Shown here piece by piece: positions 12,701 to 21,598 of a DNA stretch of 64,000 bases. Within the stretch, counting starts at the first letter, position 1; each line of letters opens with the position of its first letter. The stretch is taken from contig CM057140.1 in the NCBI GenBank assembly GCA_029964075.1, forward strand, positions 9,876,643 through 9,940,642, in the 5' to 3' direction. The notes under the pieces were generated by a model. That model made no database searches and was not told the DNA's origin. It worked only from the letters and a program-made list of their open reading frames with translations. Position numbers and translations under genes: made by a program. Origin of the DNA: Patiria pectinifera. Lineage: Eukaryota; Echinodermata; Asteroidea; Valvatida; Asterinidae.

Positions 12701-14090
12701 GTCATCACAAGCCATCATAAGTCATCACAAGCCATCACAAGTCATCACAAGTTAACCACAGTCAATCACAAGTCATCACATGTCAATCACAAGCCATCAC
12801 AAGGCAACCACTGTATGCTGTTGCAAATCACAAGCTAATCGCAAGTCATTCACGAGTACATCATAAGTCATAAAAAGTCATAGTGTCATCATGATAATAC
12901 GTTAGACAGTTAGTTGTTGGGTAAATTGGCAGACATCAAAACTCCATTCTAAAAAATTGTTCTCTTTCCCTCACAGACAGCACGTTACCATCAAAGCATT
13001 TTGGACAATTGTGCATTCCTTAAGAGAAGAACAAAAGAGGAAACTACTGCACTTCATAACAGGAAGTGACAAGGTGGGTCTAGCTCCGAGCAGAATATAC
13101 CTTCATATTACACCAAACTACATGGGATCTAATTGATGTATATACACACCAACTTGGCAATATATTGACTGGCAGTGACGGCGATAGCACATTTTTATAA
13201 CACACCTCTTGCTTGTTCTTTATCCTGGTTGGCTGAAACGCGGTCACTTGTGATTCACTAATATAGGCTAGTGTATGAAACTTACGTCAGCTTGAACTAA
13301 ATGCGCGTCGAGACATTGCGCGTGCGTAATTTCCGGAGTGTAGTGCCTGATCGGGCACTGTACTTAAAATATTTTGACTGATAACAGAGCCCTCTGAAAA
13401 AATTCAAACTCAAAAATTTAATATATGGGGAAACTAAAAGCGTTCCTGTAATTGTTGAATTGCTTACAGTTGAATTGCTTATGAGTTAACTGTCAAATTA
13501 AAACAGTTCAATAATAAAACCCTGAAAGGTTTATTTTCTTATTTTTTATTTTGGACAGAGGTGAGTTATGAAACACATATGGACTGGCATAATTTGGTCA
13601 CTAGTGCACGTCTGTGCTGCCCTCGGGTCTGAGAGTGACCAGTAGAGGGTCCTATATCCCTCGGCCTTCGGCCTCAGGAAATAGGACCCTCTTCTGGTCA
13701 CTCACAGTCCCATTGGGGGTATAGACGTGCACTAGTGACCTCATTGCCAGTCTATATGTGTATACTATACACCTTCAGTGACAGTGGTTAAATTAAAAAA
13801 ATTTCATAGAAACCGAGTTTCAAGTTTAATTTTTTCATTTGTTTCCTCAAACGCAACCCCCTCTCCCCACCCGTCAACCGATCTCCCCCTCCCTCCCCCC
13901 ACAGGTTCCTTTGAAGGGTTTGTCCAGCCTTCCTATCGTCATCCAGCGTAACGGCCCCGAATCGGACCGTCTCCCCACGGCCATGACCTGCTTCAATCGC
14001 TTACTACTGCCGGCCTACAACACACTGGAAATACTCAGTCAGAAACTACTGGTCGCCATCGAGAACAGTAAAGGCTTCGGACTGACTTGA
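738..14090 (+). CDS. HECTD2: HECTD2-like HECT-type E3 ubiquitin ligase (5'-partial)
   Basis: This is a HECT E3 ligase: it takes ubiquitin from an E2 onto its own cysteine and passes it to a substrate. Exons, all in frame: 738-981, 3141-3242, 4188-4361, 4828-5024, 5577-5720, 6323-6542, 7278-7355, 7986-8186, 8868-8985, 9806-10050, 11431-11508, 12065-12282, 12977-13073, 13905-14090, about 767 codons. The HECT domain runs from the GLDMGG segment at 8868 to the end; the catalytic Cys codon is 13989-13991 in a T-C-F-N context, 33 residues from the C-terminus, as usual. HECTD2 is preferred over UBE3A because the K-S-S-(E/G)-D segment at 3141, the KVL..L and DFY segments at 5577 and the MGEFHKW segment at 6323 follow HECTD2 order; UBE3A is the nearest alternative. 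The first exon opens with an acceptor and no suitable Met, so the start lies upstream. A Ser-rich insert (about 6385-6500) interrupts exon 6. HECTD2 identity is from memory of the family. Confidence 0.85.
1663..2004 (+). mobile_element. MITE, family C copy 1 (TTAA target)
   Basis: TTAA flanks both ends; the left end continues CCCGCCTATGCAAAC and the right end is TGGAGGG followed by TTAA. The interior is built of repeated TGACTGT / TTGACTG / GACTAGTC words. A close copy lies at 54602-54932 and the left half recurs at about 52951-53110. Non-coding and non-autonomous. Confidence 0.75.
2711..2735. repeat. CG dinucleotide microsatellite
   Basis: An alternating CG run (GCGCGCGCGCGCGCC then TGCGCGC) in a HECTD2 intron. 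Such tracts can adopt Z-DNA, but nothing here shows function. Confidence 0.85.
3441..3902. mobile_element. Near full-length foldback MITE, TA target (mariner/Tc1-like ends)
   Basis: The sequence reads TA then CACTCAACCAAAAAA at the left and TTTTTTGGTTGAGTG then TA at the right, giving a TA duplication and perfect terminal repeats. A second, inner pair of arms is nearly perfect over about 60 bp (about 3531-3595 against 3760-3822), so most of the element folds into one long hairpin. It sits in the HECTD2 intron 3243-4187. The TA target suggests a Tc1/mariner-type source; no transposase is present. Confidence 0.8.
4394..4738. mobile_element. MITE with TTAA target, family B copy 2
   Basis: TTAACCCATACTCCC at the left and GGGGTGGTTAGGGTTAA at the right. 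The interior iterates the word TCCATCAAAATCCA and its relatives (CCACTGACGC, CCCCCAAAATCCAGC, then TTTTGATGGAGT in reverse orientation). It fills most of the HECTD2 intron 4362-4827. Confidence 0.7.
5095..5375 (+). repeat. Dispersed repeat resembling a LINE/SINE 3' tail
   Basis: It begins with an AATAATAAT run and carries phrases such as CAAAGCACTTTACAATTATT and ATCTTGCCCAAGAACACAA that recur in invertebrate L2-like or SINE tails. It lies in HECTD2 intron 5025-5576. Assignment is from memory of such tails and is tentative; no ORF is present. Confidence 0.4.
5721..6322 (+). other. HECTD2 intron, apparently single-copy
   Basis: About 600 bp of AT-rich sequence with a G-run near 5800-5815. No repeat, RNA gene or extra exon is recognised. 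The next intron (6543-7277) looks the same. Confidence 0.5.
7720..7955. mobile_element. ACTTGTGA-word foldback element, family F copy 1
   Basis: The left arm (7720-7815) is made of AACAAGTCCTCACAAG-like words, the right arm (7890-7955) of ACTTGTGATTTGCTTGTG-like words in the opposite orientation. Outer ends (AGTTGAGTCCGTAACAAGTC; right end TGAACCACAACACTG) match those of the copies at 18815 and 30635. It occupies the HECTD2 intron 7356-7985 and is non-coding. Confidence 0.6.
8258..8475 (+). mobile_element. tRNA-derived SINE
   Basis: A pol III A-box-like TGGCCTAGTGG (8270-8280) is followed 45 bp later by a B-box GGTTCGAGTCC (8327-8337). The tRNA-unrelated body carries CTTCGGCAAGGCACTT and TCTCCACCCAGGAGTAAATG, typical of invertebrate deuterostome SINEs. 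It lies in the HECTD2 intron 8187-8867, in the same orientation as the gene. Confidence 0.8.
9010..9800. mobile_element. Long ACTTGTGA-word foldback, family F copy 2, split by a SINE
   Basis: The left arm (about 9040-9090) uses the word TCACAAGTCAA. The right arm (about 9455-9800) carries some 25 degenerate copies of GACTTGTGA. A SINE sits between the arms, so it probably inserted into an older foldback. The right arm runs to within about 10 bp of the acceptor of the exon at 9806, leaving a very short unique 3' intron end. Confidence 0.6.
9093..9374 (+). mobile_element. tRNA-derived SINE, second type
   Basis: A B-box-like GGGTTTGAATCC (about 9136-9147) is followed by GGGCAAGGCACTTTACTAC and TCTCCACCCAGGTGTAG, the same body module as the SINE at 8258 behind a different or more diverged head. 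It ends in a TATTATTATTATTATTAAC tail. It interrupts the foldback repeat of this intron. Confidence 0.7.
10051..11430 (+). other. HECTD2 intron with possible LTR-like segment and a MITE
   Basis: The intron holds AT-rich sequence, then a segment from about 10310 to 10700 with a TATATAAG box (about 10530) that loosely resembles a solo LTR (TGT start, ACA end, no clear duplication). The family A MITE 10716-11236 follows. After it, 11256-11366 has a short open stretch with an apparent GTAAGA donor, but its phase does not fit the neighbouring exons, so it is not called as an exon. Confidence 0.4.
10716..11236 (+). mobile_element. T2/Kolobok-like MITE, family A copy 1
   Basis: It starts TTAAAGGGAATATACATCA and ends in the inverted form (TATTTTCCTTTAA), with TTAA at both boundaries. 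TTAAAGGRR ends plus TTAA duplication are known for T2-type (Kolobok) MITEs, so that assignment is likely. Internal inverted repeats are conserved: CTGGTTCCCTGAC against GTCAGGGAACCAG, and a 28-bp near-palindrome around CAACGCTGGTCGGCCGATCA. It is almost identical to 27588-28107, so both are young. Confidence 0.85.
11659..11910. mobile_element. MITE with GTCATTCTATAAATTT ends, family L
   Basis: Both ends carry GTCATTCTATAAATTT followed by GGGTCCA and later CCCGTCCCTGTTAC, in inverted orientation. The right part recurs at 39880-40012. It lies in the HECTD2 intron 11509-12064; no ORF. Confidence 0.7.
12325..12880. repeat. Array of TCACAAGTCA words, family F copy 3 (one orientation)
   Basis: About 45 degenerate copies of a 9-12 bp word related to AATCACAAGTCATCACAAG run almost without interruption in one orientation. 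The words match those of the foldbacks at 7720, 9010, 18815 and 30635. It begins about 40 bp after the donor of the exon ending 12282. Apparent open frames here only reflect the simple repeat. Confidence 0.85.
13074..13904 (+). other. HECTD2 last intron with a hairpin MITE
   Basis: Includes AT-rich sequence, a segment from about 13190 rich in CpG (ATGCGCGTCGAG, GCGCGTGCG) that may be an older transposon relic, and the hairpin element 13573-13762. It ends in a C-rich tract before CCACAG. Confidence 0.5.
13573..13762. mobile_element. Short hairpin MITE (family N)
   Basis: Ends are ACACATATGGACTGGCA and, inverted, ACACATATAGACTGGCA. Inner arms GGTCACTAGTGCACGTCT and its complement, then AGAGGGTCCTAT arms and a CGGCCTTCGGCC loop, make nearly the whole 190 bp a single hairpin. 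No ORF. Confidence 0.75.
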
Positions 14091-14279
14091 GCTCACTGCA
14101 ATAATACTGCTCGTAATAGATTCAGTATATTTAAAATACACTGTCACAGTTTCATGTTTAGATTGATAAAATGTCGTTGCCTTGTGTGTGATTAAATTCA
14201 AAATAGTACTTATTTTAACAAAAAGATCGTGGATTTGAAATTGTTACAAATGTATTCATGGATTATACACATTTTTATC

Positions 14280-14285
14280 AATAAA
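14280..14285 (+). terminator. Poly(A) signal of HECTD2
   Basis: AATAAA lies 190 bp after the HECTD2 stop in AT-rich 3' UTR, with a second AATAAA 13 bp downstream. It is the first canonical signal after the stop. Confidence 0.65.
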
Positions 14286-14439
14286 ACCTCATAATAAAAT
14301 GACAGTCACTATTTGGTTTCTGAAATGTCTTTCTTTGCGAGAGCGCTAACTTAAGAGGACGTACGTAGGATCATGTCCTTTTTGTGCTTTTTGTTTACGT
14401 TTGAAGCAAACAAAATTGCTCAAAATCTTAAGTAGGGTA

Positions 14440-14645
14440 CATAACAACTAACTTGTTGAAGTTTCAGCTCAGTGGATACTTCACGTTTTAAGGAAACAGC
14501 GAAAACGTATGCACAGTATCTTCAGTCTCGTAACTGGATTCCGTTGCTTAACGCACTGAAACCACCTACAGTGTTAGTTTTCTTTCAAACTAAACCGTTC
14601 GAGTTGGAATAACTTCACAGGGTACTTGATACCATTCCTATCTTC
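14440..14645 (+). repeat. Dispersed repeat shared with 60830-61055
   Basis: Both copies contain a TTGAAGTTT..AGCTCAGTG-like start and a GGAATAACTTCACAGGG-like end in the same order. A right-end fragment (AATAATTTCACAGGG) is also present at about 15186-15265. Superfamily unknown. Confidence 0.5.
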
Positions 14646-14665
14646 ACGTTGAGCAAAGTTTCTGT

Positions 14666-14900
14666 CATTGGGGAGTCGGGTTGGCGTAGCGGTACTTTCC
14701 TCATCTTCCATTGCTGTGACCAGGGTTCGAATCCCGCCTGGGCCAATATGTGGATTGGGTTTTCAGTCCCTACCTGATTCCGTGGTTTTTCCTTAGAAAA
14801 TTCTGGGATTTTCCTCCCACTTCTAAAACTGTAATTTCTTCTCATTGTCTTCTCTCCACAGGTTTCTTCAGGCTTGCGAGCTACAGTGCCTAGGGTGCTT
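14666..14900 (+). mobile_element. tRNA-derived SINE, third type
   Basis: A-box-like TTGGCGTAGCGG (about 14681) and B-box GGTTCGAATCC (14723-14733) are followed by a body with TGGGTTTTCAGTCCC and TGGGATTTTCCTCCCAC. Intergenic, downstream of HECTD2. Confidence 0.75.
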
Positions 14901-15152
14901 TTGAGGAATCCTTGGTTTCATTACCAGAAATATTCCGAGAAAAACGGCATTCAAGGATCTCGATTTCAAATCAAAAGTTGCTGAATCATGTTGTGAATTG
15001 GGCCAGAATTCAGAGTCCGAGACACATTCTCACTGAGCCAATTGCAGCTACACGATGTCGCACACCGATCCGACGAATTATAGCAACCGCGCGTCGTGCC
15101 AACGCTTACGCGCGATTTGCCTAACTTAAAAAACGAACTACTGATAGAAATT

Positions 15153-15184
15153 TCCAACGGTGCGTCTTAAGACGCACCGTTGGA
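15153..15184. repeat. Perfect 32-bp palindrome
   Basis: TCCAACGGTGCGTCTT is followed immediately by its exact reverse complement AAGACGCACCGTTGGA with no spacer. It lies in a fragment of the dispersed repeat described at 14440. Confidence 0.9.
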
Positions 15185-15730
15185 GTTGGAAAGGCCTTCT
15201 TTCGTTGATTTCTTCAAAATGACAGCTTGCCAGAAAGAATAATTTCACAGGGAGTTCAGTGCCTTTACTATCTTTCAACCAATATGTTTTTCAACATTAA
15301 TTACGTCAGTTTTATTTATTTTTTTTTATTTTGGCAAAAACAGACAAACATACAATGGTATTATAAACAAACGTTACTTTTTGGATAGCTGCAATTGATG
15401 GACTGTAGCTTTAATCAACATTTTATAATTTACCATCTCGGAACTTGTTTTGAGGGACTATTTATCAACGTATTTACATGGGTACTGAGAGGGGAATTCA
15501 TTCAGGACCATCAAGCCCATTTAAAAAACCAGCCAGTTGATCCCACGGTCAACTGTACAATTACCTCGGTGCAACTATAAACATTCTTCGACACTACACA
15601 TCAAACACGTTGGCACAAAAATGACCAAATGCTAACTAAGTCAACTTTTCATTTTGTTTATGTCATAAAAGTTTTATTTGTAACTGTACTGGAAGTATAT
15701 CACGTTGTGAAAGGTTCACGCTTATATGCT

Positions 15731-15955
15731 TTAACCTTAACCTTCCCAAATCCATCAAAATCCATTCCCCATTTTGGGGATTTTGGTAGGCAAGCCATGA
15801 GTACCAAGTCCATCAAAATCCACCTATAGTAGTGGTGGTCTTGTGGTGGATTTCAGCAGATTTGGTCCTAAAGCATTATGTGAAGCAGGGTCAGTGATGG
15901 ATTTTGGCGGACTTGGTCCAGTACTTAGTAAAAAACACTAGGGAGTTAGGGTTAA
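15731..15955. mobile_element. MITE with TTAA target, family B copy 3
   Basis: TTAACCTTAACC at the left, CTAGGGAGTTAGGGTTAA at the right. The left half iterates CCATCAAAATCCA, the right half its complement (GGTGGATTTCAGC, GATGGATTTTGGCGGA). The same subfamily occurs at 49551-49769. Confidence 0.8.
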
Positions 15956-16332
15956 GCCACCCTACCCAAAGTTGTACTCAAAACAATCACCGGTAAATCA
16001 CAAGTTGTCAATTTTAAGATGAAACGACAAAGCTTTTCAAATGAGCCGTGCACTGTTTGTTCCTGACTTGTGACCGACTCGATTACAATTCATGTTCTAT
16101 CCAGCCTGTTACTTTAAATCTAGGTTATTTTGATAGAAAAGTATACTGTCGACTTGAAATGAAAACCAATATGATTTGTCATTCCCGTCCCCCACCCCTC
16201 CCATGTGGGGAAAAATTACACCACGATGCTGCTGCTTTGAGTAGAGAAATCTGTGGTTTCCCAATGTGAGTAGATGATTGCTTCAAATTAATTTTGTAGG
16301 ATTATGTTCCAAATCTTTGCCCCAGTGTCTTT

Positions 16333-19300
16333 CTAGTCCTCATCCTCAAGTTCAAGATCCAAGTCGTCCATCTCTTGGAAGAGCGATTCGTCAACCTCCA
16401 CTCTGTCATCTGGGAGGGGGAAAAAAAAAGCAACAGAGACTTAGCAGTCGACATTTAAACTGAAGTTTCTTCCCGAAAATGTGTAGACATTACAATGCAT
16501 CAGAATCCATTGAGACTTTAGTTTTGATACATGCATCAGTTGTGTCTTCTTTGTGAATAATATGAGCTTCATTAAAATACAAAGTTTTAGCTGAACTTTG
16601 TCAAGGAATTGTTAAAGTAACATCTTGATCTGCAATCACATGGAACCAAGGTTCTGGTATTGTTTGCGATCTCCACTTCTTACACATGGTTTTCTACATT
16701 TTCTCACACAGGTAAACAAAAAGTGCAGAAATATTTTCCCTGGGTTCACCAAGTAATCCTGAAAAAAAAAAAATCTCTTCCTTACTTTTCTGTCCCCCAA
16801 CACCTTTTTCTGAATCCTTCCCCTCAGTTGGCTATCATCCTTGTAATTGGAAACTTACAAACCTATATTTGAGTAATGCAGAATATTTCTTATAAGACAG
16901 ATTTGATATGGAATGACTTACTTTCATCAAGCAGGGCCATGTCAGATTCGTACAAATTGTGATCCTTTTCAAACAGCTCCTTTCCTGCAATGAAAAATCA
17001 GTTATCAAACAACACAAAGATCTCTCAATATTGTTTACATCAGGTCCTAGTATATGGGTTTCCAAGAAGAATGGAACCATCCAGCTTGTCAATCAAACTT
17101 GCGCTTCGACCAATTAGATCACAACCTTTGGTCAGGTGACCACAGGAGATTTTTCCAAATCTGGAATGGTTTATTTCAGGAGGGTGGGGCTTATTGCCAA
17201 ATCTGGAATGGTCCATTTCAGGAGGGCGGGGCTTATGGCCAAATCTGGAACGGTCTATTTCAGAAGGGTGGGCTTATGGCCAAATCTGGAACGGTCTATT
17301 TCAGGAAGGTGGGCTTGTGGCCAAATCTGCAATGGTCCATTTCAGGAGGGCGAGCTTATGGCCAAATCTGGAATGGTCCATTTCAGGAGGGCGGGGCTTA
17401 TGGCCAAATCTGGGACGGTCTATTTCAGGAGGGTGCATACAAAAACAAACGCTTATGGCCAAATCCAGGCACCAGACTGTTCCTCATTTGAAGGGTAGGC
17501 TTATGGCCAAATCTGGAATGGTCCATTTCAGGAGGGCAGAGCTTATGGCCAAATCTGGAATGGTCCATTTCAGGAGGGCGGGGCTTATGGCCAAATCTGG
17601 AATGGTCCATTTCAGGAGGGCAGGGCTTATGGCCAAATCTGGAATGGTCCATTTCAGGAGGGTGGGGCTTATGGCAAAATCTGGAATGGTCCACTTCAGG
17701 AGGGCTGGCCCTGTTCCGTTTCAAGGACAGGCTGCATTACCTGAGAGTTTCTTTGTTTGTTCTCCAGTAGTTTTCTTCTTTTTCGCCATCAACCTCTCCT
17801 GGTCAAACTTGTCCTTCCAGGCCAGGAATGACTCGATCGTCACAAGTGTCCCTTTTAATTTCTGCGCCTACAGACCAAGAATTGATAAATGGAATGTCAT
17901 GGGGTTAGCTTAAATTGTCATTGAGATGTAGAATCCATTGCGGGTGTAAAGTTGAAATACTTGACAATGATTGTTCGGTTTGGTAAACAAAAGAGAAATA
18001 CTTCAGGGGTGACGAGAATAGGGCACCTCTCTGCAGCTGATATATTCTGTTAAAATTGGCACATGATGGTTGCTTTTACTGATTTCTGCAGAAGATGGAA
18101 ACGTAACTGCCTACACCCCACCACAATACAACAATTAGCAACTTAGTATGCCAAGTTTTGTTTTTTGCCTTTTTTTTTCTAAAATTTGACCCACAAACTT
18201 CAGCACAGGTTTATTATCTTACCCGATGCAATTTTGATTTGGGGTACCTACTGCTGTAGCAGATTTGAACCTGCTCTCGTGAGCTAAAGGTCATGGGTTC
18301 GCAACCAAGTTGAGTGAGTTTGTGAATATTTTTTTCTTTCAAGCACTTTGAATGCACTGAGTATACAATGCTGACAAAAAATATAAAGCAGTGAAGTACA
18401 AAAATAAAAATTTTCACTGGTTTATTATTAGATTTTTTCCCCCAGAGTTCCAACTTTCCCGTCTCTTTTCTTTATACCTCTTCCTCTTTTACTCTGTCTT
18501 CTTCTTCCTCTTGTTTCTTCTGCTCCTCCAACTGAACTCTTTGGTCTTCATCCACTTTGTTGTTGAGGAACTCCTGCGTAGCTGAGACGAGTGTGAACAC
18601 CATTGCCATGCCCAGATTCTCCTCAATCTTAAGAGTTTAAAAAATTCAAACTTCTCATTGCACAAAGAACCATTAGGCTTTGTTGAGACATGGTGCACAC
18701 AATAGGATTGCTGTTCCCCAACTATAGCAATGTCCCCAATTATAGTTGGGACAGTCACAACTATGTTTGGGATGATGCTACAGTTGGGCGGCAGCTCTTT
18801 ATAATATGTCGGCAGTATTTGCAGTCGTGTCCATCACAAGTCTGGTCACAAGCAAATCACAAGTCAATTCACAAGACCAGTCACAAGTAACAGGAGCTGA
18901 ACAGTTACAGAATGCCTTTGTGAGGACTTGTGAAAGACTTGTGAGGACCTGTGATGGACTTGTGATGGATTTGAAATGGAATTGTGAGGACTTGTGAGGA
19001 CTTGCGGGTCTTGTAATGAGCTTGTGAGGACTTGTGAAGAACTTGTGATGGAATTGTGAGGACTTGAGATGGACTTGTGAGGACTTGTGATGGACTGAAC
19101 CATGACTGCATGGCAGATATGGATGGTCCATGCAATAAAAATTCCTATATTATCAAAATACCCTGTACGAAGGAGTATACTTGAGGGTCTAGCAATGCAG
19201 GATAGAATCCATACCTGTTGTTGCAGTATTTCTGTGATTTTATCTCGATCTTCCTCCTCCACATTCCCGTCTTCTGTCACCTCGTATAGAGGGGCCTCAT

Positions 19301-20075
19301 CTGGGTAGGTTGGTGTGTAGGTAAACTCAAGGGTTGCACTGTAGATCTCTGATGATGGTCAATTAAAAATAACGCCAAGTATAATTTATTAAGGTAAACT
19401 GCAGAACAGTGTGTCCACACTTGCATTGATGAAAACAATTTGAAAGTAAGATGTTTTACAGAGAAGGGGTGGGGCTTATGATGAAGAGGGGGGTGTAGTT
19501 GATGACCTACCATCTTCCTCATTTCCGGTATCCTCTGAACGCACAGTGATGCGGAAGCTAGGTGGATCTTCCGACAGCACTAAGTAAAAACAAAAAAATG
19601 AATATAATTTAAGATACATTAATTAACAGTCCCCTGGTTAATACACTGCATGGATTTGCAAGGCATCCAAAAAAAATTCAGCATCCTTTTTTTATAGCTC
19701 CATGGTTCAGCCTCAGGTAAGAAAATTTCAATTTCTATTTTTAAAATTCTACCAAGAAAATACTGTTCAAAATTTAAAAAAACAACATACTGTCCAAAAT
19801 TTAAAAAACAACATAGGGACGTTAAAAAGAAAGTTATTTAAGGTTGCTAAAGTCATTTTGAACTGAGTACACACTCTAAGATAGTAAGAACTAAATGAAA
19901 GAAGGTCCCAACACTTCACAATCGTCAACAATTGTCATTCTGCACACTTGCATGAGTGAGTTACATGGGAAAAAACTTAATATTAAACTCGTGGTGCGCT
20001 ACCTGAGAATTCCTCCGGATAAATCGATTCCAAAGCAGCGATTTCATTTGTCTGTTCTTCCTGGTAGTCAGTCAT
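16333..20075 (-). CDS. RWDD1: RWD domain-containing protein 1 (DFRP2), complete
   Basis: RWDD1/DFRP2 binds and stabilises the translational GTPase DRG2 (known for the family). Seven minus-strand exons: 20075-20003 (Met at 20075-20073), 19579-19511, 19348-19215, 18627-18478, 17867-17741, 16984-16922, 16409-16333 (TAG). They join in frame to 230 residues; human RWDD1 is about 243. The RWD domain (about residues 5-110) starts TDYQEEQ..E..ALESIYPEEF and has the YPxxxP signature as YPDEAP. A charged coiled-coil stretch follows (exon 4, EEQKKQEEEE-like). The C-terminus keeps the family motif VEVDESLFQEMDDL. The acidic tail stops at DLELEDED, so the Pro/Ser/Asp extension of the vertebrate protein is absent. 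Divergent with KATNA1 and convergent with HECTD2. One intron carries a 42-bp minisatellite. Confidence 0.93.
17145..17712. repeat. 42-bp minisatellite in an RWDD1 intron, about 13 copies
   Basis: The unit contains GGCTTATGGCCAAATCTGG followed by AATGGTCCATTTCAGGAGGG. Copies are 41-43 bp; one interruption at about 17433-17500 holds unrelated sequence. Because the usual unit is a multiple of three and stop-free in several frames, long spurious ORFs occur on both strands. It sits between RWDD1 exons 17867-17741 and 16984-16922 and is removed by splicing. Confidence 0.92.
18235..18400 (+). mobile_element. Possible tRNA-derived SINE fragment
   Basis: A B-box-like GGTTCGCAACC (about 18297-18307) after a tRNA-like stretch (GCTCTCGTGAGCTAAAGGTC) and a T-rich spacer suggest a decayed SINE in the RWDD1 intron 17868-18477. 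Weak evidence. Confidence 0.35.
18805..19115. mobile_element. ACTTGTGA-word foldback, family F copy 4
   Basis: The left arm (18815-18895) is made of TCACAAG words and the right arm (18918-19097) of about 18 GACTTGTGA words in reverse orientation. Outer ends GCAGTCGTGTCCATCACAAG and GATGGACTGAACCATGACTG are related inversely. Lies in the RWDD1 intron 18628-19214. All open frames here follow from the repeat. Confidence 0.75.
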
Positions 20076-20906
20076 GGACGTTTATTGCTTAGTTGGGAAG
20101 ATTTAATAGAGAAAAACAATCTATTTTATCACTTTTCTGGCACACACTTCACATTTGATCACACATTGCAGTACAGACTGGCTCCCATACATTGCAAAGC
20201 TATAATAACACGGGAATACAATATTACGAATGAAGTATTACACTGGGCACCTGTCCCTGTGCACAGTCTTTAAAGGGACTCCCATCTGCCTGTTTTTATT
20301 GTCTTTAAAGGGATTCCTATGGTCTTTAGCAAATGTGAGTGAAGTTTGGAAGTGCAATGGATTAAATGTGCTTCCTTTGATTCAAAAAGAAATCTAGAAT
20401 ATTAAGATGATACCAATGTGGTTCTCATATACACAGGCGCCCAGAGTTGGAAACTTTAATATTTTGTCCGAATCGATTTTCAAATGGAAATGTTCCTTCG
20501 GAGCCACCGTACGTACGTACACAAACTTTAATTTGCGCATGCTCAGTTTATTTGAAATACTTAATCGACTCGTCAACGTAGTGTCGTGAACGTAAGTTTG
20601 TCAAAAAACAAGGTAAATACTGATTTATTTTGACAGATTTTGAAAGTTGATTTAGATATTATTAAAATGATTGGGCGGGAATATAGTGTGAGAATCAATC
20701 TACCCCAAGTTATAGGGTAGCTTCAACGAAATTCATACGTAAAATAAATCTTTTTCGAGGTCGACTGCCGCGGTTTTCGTTGTACGGCAGTCAGGCAGTC
20801 GCGCGCTGCGCATCGCATCGATGTCAGTTGGCTGGGCGGGCGCGGCACGGGCTGCCCGGCGGGCGCGGCACGGGCTGCCCGGCGGGTCGGGGGTTTTGCG
20901 TTTGGA

Positions 20907-21400
20907 CACGTCGAGCACGTTGACTCATTTCCAATTTGGAAAGAATGTAGTATCCTGACGCCACCTCTGTGGTTGTGTACAAAGTCTATGCCTATAGCAT
21001 AGGCCTAGGCCTATTTTCTATTAACAAAATTGGAACCAAACGTTTCTCATTCCCAAATTCATAAACATTTTTGGGCACATGACATGACTGAGTCATGACC
21101 TTCATTGTTTTGAGATAGGCCTAATAATTAATGTGATGAAACAAGTGGCGTCAGGGTGCACGTCGAGCACGTTGACTCATTGACTCATTTCCAATTTGGA
21201 AAGAATGTAGTATCCTGACGCCACCTCTGTGGTTGTGTACAAAGTCTATGCCTATAGGCCTAGGCCTATTTTCTAACAAAATTGGAACCAAACGTTTCTC
21301 ATTCCCAAATTCATAAACATTTTGGGCACATGACATGACCTTCATTGTTTTGACATAGGCCTAATAATTAATGTGATGAAAAAAGTGGCGTCAGGGTGCA
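20907..21400. repeat. Tandem duplication of a MITE plus its flank (family D copies 1 and 2)
   Basis: Two units (20907-21158 and 21159-21400) are nearly identical and each begins CACGTCGAGCACGTTGACTC. Each contains an element starting AAGAATGTAGTATCCTGACG and ending GTGGCGTCAGGGTGCA, so a copy and its flank were duplicated in place. The unit differs by small indels (for example a CATGACTGAGT stretch present only in the first). Confidence 0.85.
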
Positions 21401-21408
21401 GCATTCGG

Positions 21409-21598
21409 AAAAAATGTTGCAACCTGATGCCACTTCATGAGAGTCAAGAACATTTTTTAAAGTGTTTTTCTAACAAAATTGGAAATGTTTCTCTGTCCCA
21501 GATTCATGTCTTATCATCTGATCATCATTTTTGCAATGACTGACCCTCATTGAGATGATATATGAAGAAACAAGTGGTGTCATGTTGCAACATTTTTT
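21409..21598. mobile_element. MITE with AAAAAATGTTGCAACCTG ends (family D copy 3)
   Basis: Left end AAAAAATGTTGCAACCTGAT, right end inverted (GTGTCATGTTGCAACATTTTTT-like). The interior matches the copy at 35651-35825. It lies only 9 bp from the end of the tandem pair and about 300 bp upstream of the KATNA1 start. Confidence 0.8.

Larger units (their letters stand above)
14091..16332. other. Intergenic region between convergent HECTD2 and RWDD1
   Basis: Holds the two 3' UTRs, a SINE (14666-14900), fragments of a dispersed repeat with TTCACAGGG ends, a 32-bp perfect palindrome (15153-15184), a family B MITE (15731-15955) and a degenerate family F piece (about 15985-16110). A reverse-strand AATAAA at about 15673-15678 could serve RWDD1. 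No further gene is seen. Confidence 0.5.

Noticed and set aside
12319-12755. Ser/His-rich open frames
   Set aside because: Translations of the TCACAAGTCA array; low complexity and no gene signals.
12325-12880. CRISPR-like array of regularly repeated words
   Set aside because: Words are degenerate, directly adjacent and without unique spacers, in an animal intron; it is a word-iterated repeat.
17194-17913. Long open frame of about 239 codons across the RWDD1 intron
   Set aside because: It is a by-product of the stop-free 42-bp minisatellite and lies on the strand opposite to RWDD1; no recognisable domain.
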